Source: Bacteroidia bacterium
GTDB taxonomy: Bacteria; Bacteroidota; Bacteroidia; Chitinophagales; Saprospiraceae
Direction: 5' to 3'
Length of the DNA: 7,911 nt
NCBI GenBank assembly: GCA_030431945.1
Contig: JAUIIF010000191.1
Span: 1 to 7,911, forward strand
How positions within the stretch are numbered: position 1 is the stretch's first letter; each line of letters starts with the position of its first letter. The notes beneath the pieces are model-generated. The model did not search any database. It was not told the origin of the DNA and saw only the letters and a list, made by a program, of their open reading frames with translations. Below, piece by piece: positions 5,974 to 7,911 of the stretch. Made by a program: the position numbers and the translations under genes.

Positions 5974-7587
5974 ATGTCTAAATCTACCAGCTCTCCCTCA
6001 CTATTCAGTAACTGGAAAAACGACCTGCCTGCAAGTATCGTCGTATTCTTTGTTGCCCTACCCTTGTGTCTTGGCATTGCTCTTGCCAGTGGTGCGCCCT
6101 TGTTTTCCGGTCTCATTGCCGGGATCATCGGCGGTGTTGTTGTAGGGGCACTGAGTGGCTCACAAATTGGGGTCAGTGGTCCCGCAGCGGGTTTGGCGGC
6201 TATTGTACTCACGGCCATCGGCAGCCTGGGCGGGTACGAGAACTTTCTGCTGGCCGTCGTCTTGGGCGGAATAATTCAGATTGTTTTTGGAGTCCTGAAA
6301 GCTGGAGTGATTGGTTATTATTTCCCGTCCTCCGTAATTAAAGGTATGTTGACCGGCATCGGCATCATCATTATCCTGAAGCAAATCCCGCACTTTTTTG
6401 GTTGGGATCAGGATCCGGAAGGAGATCTTTCCTTCTTTCAGATTGACGGTGAAAACACCTTTTCCGAATTATTTAATGTCTTTGAAAACATCAGTCCGGG
6501 AGCAACGATAATCGCTTTTGTAAGTCTCGGTATCCTGTTGTTATGGAGCCAGGTACTGAGTAAGAAGGGCAAAATTTTCACCCTCATTCAGGGACCTTTG
6601 GTAGCCGTTGCTGTTGGTATCCTCTTTTACCTTTTCACCAGGGATAACGAAACACTTGCTATTGCTGATGAACACCTGGTGGCCGTCCCCATTCCTACGG
6701 ATTTCTCCTCTTTCCTCGGCCAGTTCAGTATGCCGAACTTTGGCGCTATCACCAACCCTGCTATCTGGGTGACTGGCTTTACCATTGCCCTGGTGGCGAG
6801 TCTGGAGACTTTACTCTGTGTGGAAGCTACCGACAAACTGGATCCCGATAAACGGGTAACGCCCACCAACCGGGAATTACTGGCCCAAGGTACCGGTAAT
6901 ATCATCTCCGGCATGATCGGTGGTTTGCCAATTACCCAGGTAATCGTCCGTAGTTCGGCTAACATCCAGTCCGGAGGTAAAACCAAGTTCTCCGCCATTT
7001 TCCATGGCCTTTTGCTGTTAGTCTCCGTGATTCTCATTCCCGGATTGCTCAACATGATCCCACTTTCCGTGCTGGCCGCCATTCTCTTGATCGTAGGCTT
7101 CAAACTGGCCAAGCCAAGTACCTTCGCCGCCATTTACAAGACGGGGCCAAAACAGTTTGTCCCCTTCATCGTCACGGTACTCGGGATCATCTTTACTGAC
7201 CTCCTGATCGGAATCGCCCTCGGTTTGCTGGTAGGCATCGTCGTAATCCTCTGGAAGAGCTACCAGAATTCTCATTTCCTCCACATCGAAGACAAAAGCG
7301 ACGGCCGGCATAAGACAAAAATGACACTGGCGGAACAAGTCACCTTCTTCAATAAAGGTGCTATTCTGAAGGAATTAGACAGCCTTCCTAATGACAGCTA
7401 CCTCGAACTGGACGTAACCAAAACCACGTACCTTGATTACGACGTAATTGAAATTCTGGAAGACTTCGTCAGCAAGGCCAGAGACCGAAACATCGACATT
7501 CGCCTCATTTCGCAACGGGGAACGGTGGATAACCCGAAGAGTTACCTCGAGTTCTTCGATCTTGCACCAGCTGCCGCCGCCCATTAG
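5974..7587 (+). CDS. SulP-family inorganic anion transporter with C-terminal STAS domain
   Basis: Predicted inner-membrane anion uptake protein; family members carry sulfate or bicarbonate, often with sodium or protons. The 537-residue product starts with a polar 16-residue tail, then a membrane domain of about 10-14 helices (about 20-430). SulP hallmarks are present: PASIVVFFVALPLCLGIA in helix 1, VSGPAAG (67-73), ASLETLLCVEATD (275-287), NRELLAQGTGNI (299-310) and GGLPITQVIVRSSAN (316-330). The C-terminal STAS domain spans about 448-530, with the core LELDVTKTTYLDYDVIEIL. The serine that is phosphorylated in classic STAS anti-anti-sigma factors is not evident there. Length is normal for bacterial SulP. 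In Bacteroidota such genes often sit beside carbonic anhydrase, which would suggest bicarbonate uptake, but no such neighbour lies in this window, so the substrate is open. Translation start at 5974 fits the family N-terminus; no Shine-Dalgarno sequence is seen. Confidence 0.93.
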   Translation: MSKSTSSPSLFSNWKNDLPASIVVFFVALPLCLGIALASGAPLFSGLIAGIIGGVVVGALSGSQIGVSGPAAGLAAIVLTAIGSLGGYENFLLAVVLGGIIQIVFGVLKAGVIGYYFPSSVIKGMLTGIGIIIILKQIPHFFGWDQDPEGDLSFFQIDGENTFSELFNVFENISPGATIIAFVSLGILLLWSQVLSKKGKIFTLIQGPLVAVAVGILFYLFTRDNETLAIADEHLVAVPIPTDFSSFLGQFSMPNFGAITNPAIWVTGFTIALVASLETLLCVEATDKLDPDKRVTPTNRELLAQGTGNIISGMIGGLPITQVIVRSSANIQSGGKTKFSAIFHGLLLLVSVILIPGLLNMIPLSVLAAILLIVGFKLAKPSTFAAIYKTGPKQFVPFIVTVLGIIFTDLLIGIALGLLVGIVVILWKSYQNSHFLHIEDKSDGRHKTKMTLAEQVTFFNKGAILKELDSLPNDSYLELDVTKTTYLDYDVIEILEDFVSKARDRNIDIRLISQRGTVDNPKSYLEFFDLAPAAAAH

Positions 7588-7608
7588 GGGCCTTAGCAAA
7601 GGTCTAAT
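7583..7608 (+). terminator. Candidate hairpin overlapping the SulP stop codon
   Basis: ATTAG and CTAAT pair (one extra G-U pair is possible), then CCTT pairs with AAGG around the loop AGCA, with a small internal bulge. The TAG stop lies in the left arm. Only a short T-run follows (TTT), so this is at best a weak intrinsic terminator. Confidence 0.3.
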
Positions 7609-7911
7609 TTCAGGACTGGCTGTTCAATTTCGTTATGCACTGGTCCGTTATGATTATAGGCCTTTAAAAATAGTTTAGTAGTCGAAACTGAAAAGGACCA
7701 GTCAGGTCCCGTAAGTGCTTCTCGTTTGGCAGCCCTGCCGGGGGCCTTCTTTTGATGGGCAAAAGAAGGAAAACCCCTGGCCTGTTATGGTAAAACCTTT
7801 GGCGGTGTCCCCGGCTGATCACTATACCTAAGCCGGAGTGGTTTGGGACAATTAGCGCGTAGCTAGCGTGGTTGCTGATGAGGCAAAAAACGTAGGCGAA
7901 GCCTTAGCTTC
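7588..7911. other. Gene-free region downstream of SulP, rich in inverted repeats
   Basis: I see no supportable gene in these 324 bp. It holds a direct repeat CGTTATG (7631-7637 and 7646-7652) and ACTGGTCC (7639-7646), whose inverted copy GGACCAGT lies at 7695-7702. A local hairpin GGACC-AGTCA-GGTCC occupies 7695-7709. There is a large hairpin at 7737-7781 and a small one, GAAGC-CTTA-GCTTC, at 7898-7911. The density of dyads suggests a non-coding repeat or a remnant of a small mobile element rather than decayed coding sequence. Confidence 0.5.
7737..7781. repeat. Long hairpin: 10-bp perfect stem within an extended imperfect palindrome
   Basis: CCTTCTTTTG (7745-7754) and CAAAAGAAGG (7760-7769) are exact inverted copies around the loop ATGGG. 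Beyond a four-A bulge the arms pair again: GGGG (7741-7744) with CCCC (7774-7777), a G-T wobble, and GCC (7737-7739) with GGC (7779-7781). No T-tract follows on either strand, so this is not a standard terminator. It resembles palindromic interspersed repeats of bacterial genomes; that is inference. Confidence 0.6.

Noticed and set aside
6627..7133. 168-codon minus-strand open frame inside SulP
   Set aside because: It lies wholly inside the SulP gene, resembles no protein family, and is a shadow of the real frame.
7755..7831. Two tiny plus-strand open frames of 12 and 14 codons starting at ATG 7755 and ATG 7787
   Set aside because: Very short, no start signal, and the first lies in the loop and right arm of the large hairpin.
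7852..7911. Minus-strand open frame entering from the right edge, 19 codons ending in TAA (...SSATTLATR)
   Set aside because: A 19-codon open stretch at a window edge is expected by chance, and it contains part of the local inverted repeats. It could be the tail of a real gene, but the sequence here cannot show it.
1..7911. CRISPR array, tRNA, rRNA or transposase gene
   Set aside because: No regularly spaced repeats, no recognisable tRNA or rRNA sequence, and no transposase-like protein in any frame.

Overview
The window looks like an ordinary chromosomal stretch from a Bacteroidota bacterium with moderate to high GC in its genes, possibly in or near the Saprospiria. The phylum call rests on three things. 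Start codons lack a Shine-Dalgarno sequence: none is seen before HlyD, TolC, TetR or SulP. A TAnnTTTG-type -7 box lies upstream of the TetR gene. The HlyD and SulP proteins have the style typical of that phylum. The narrower taxon is a guess from recall.

Positions 1-5082, minus strand, hold a four-gene run in the order ABC transporter (3343-5082), HlyD-type adaptor (1860-3248), TolC-type outer-membrane channel (453-1805), and an unrecognised gene running off the left edge (1-421). Gaps are 94, 54 and 31 nt with no obvious terminator between genes, so one transcript is likely. Together the first three encode the inner-membrane, periplasmic and outer-membrane parts of a type I secretion or tripartite efflux machine. 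The striking point is that the nucleotide-binding domain of the ABC protein has lost every catalytic motif (Walker A Lys, Q-loop, LSGGQ, Walker B Asp and Glu, D-loop, H-loop), although the frame is intact and the fold is recognisable.

Positions 5083-5158 are a short AT-rich divergent region with a 13-bp inverted repeat and a candidate promoter. It separates the operon from a plus-strand TetR-family regulator (5159-5842), the obvious candidate to control both itself and the transporter operon.

Positions 5843-5973 carry two small perfect hairpins. A plus-strand SulP-family anion transporter with a C-terminal STAS domain follows (5974-7587). It is probably a separate transcription unit, likely for bicarbonate or sulfate uptake.

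Positions 7588-7911 contain no supportable gene but hold several inverted repeats, including a 10-bp perfect stem inside a longer imperfect hairpin that resembles an interspersed intergenic repeat.
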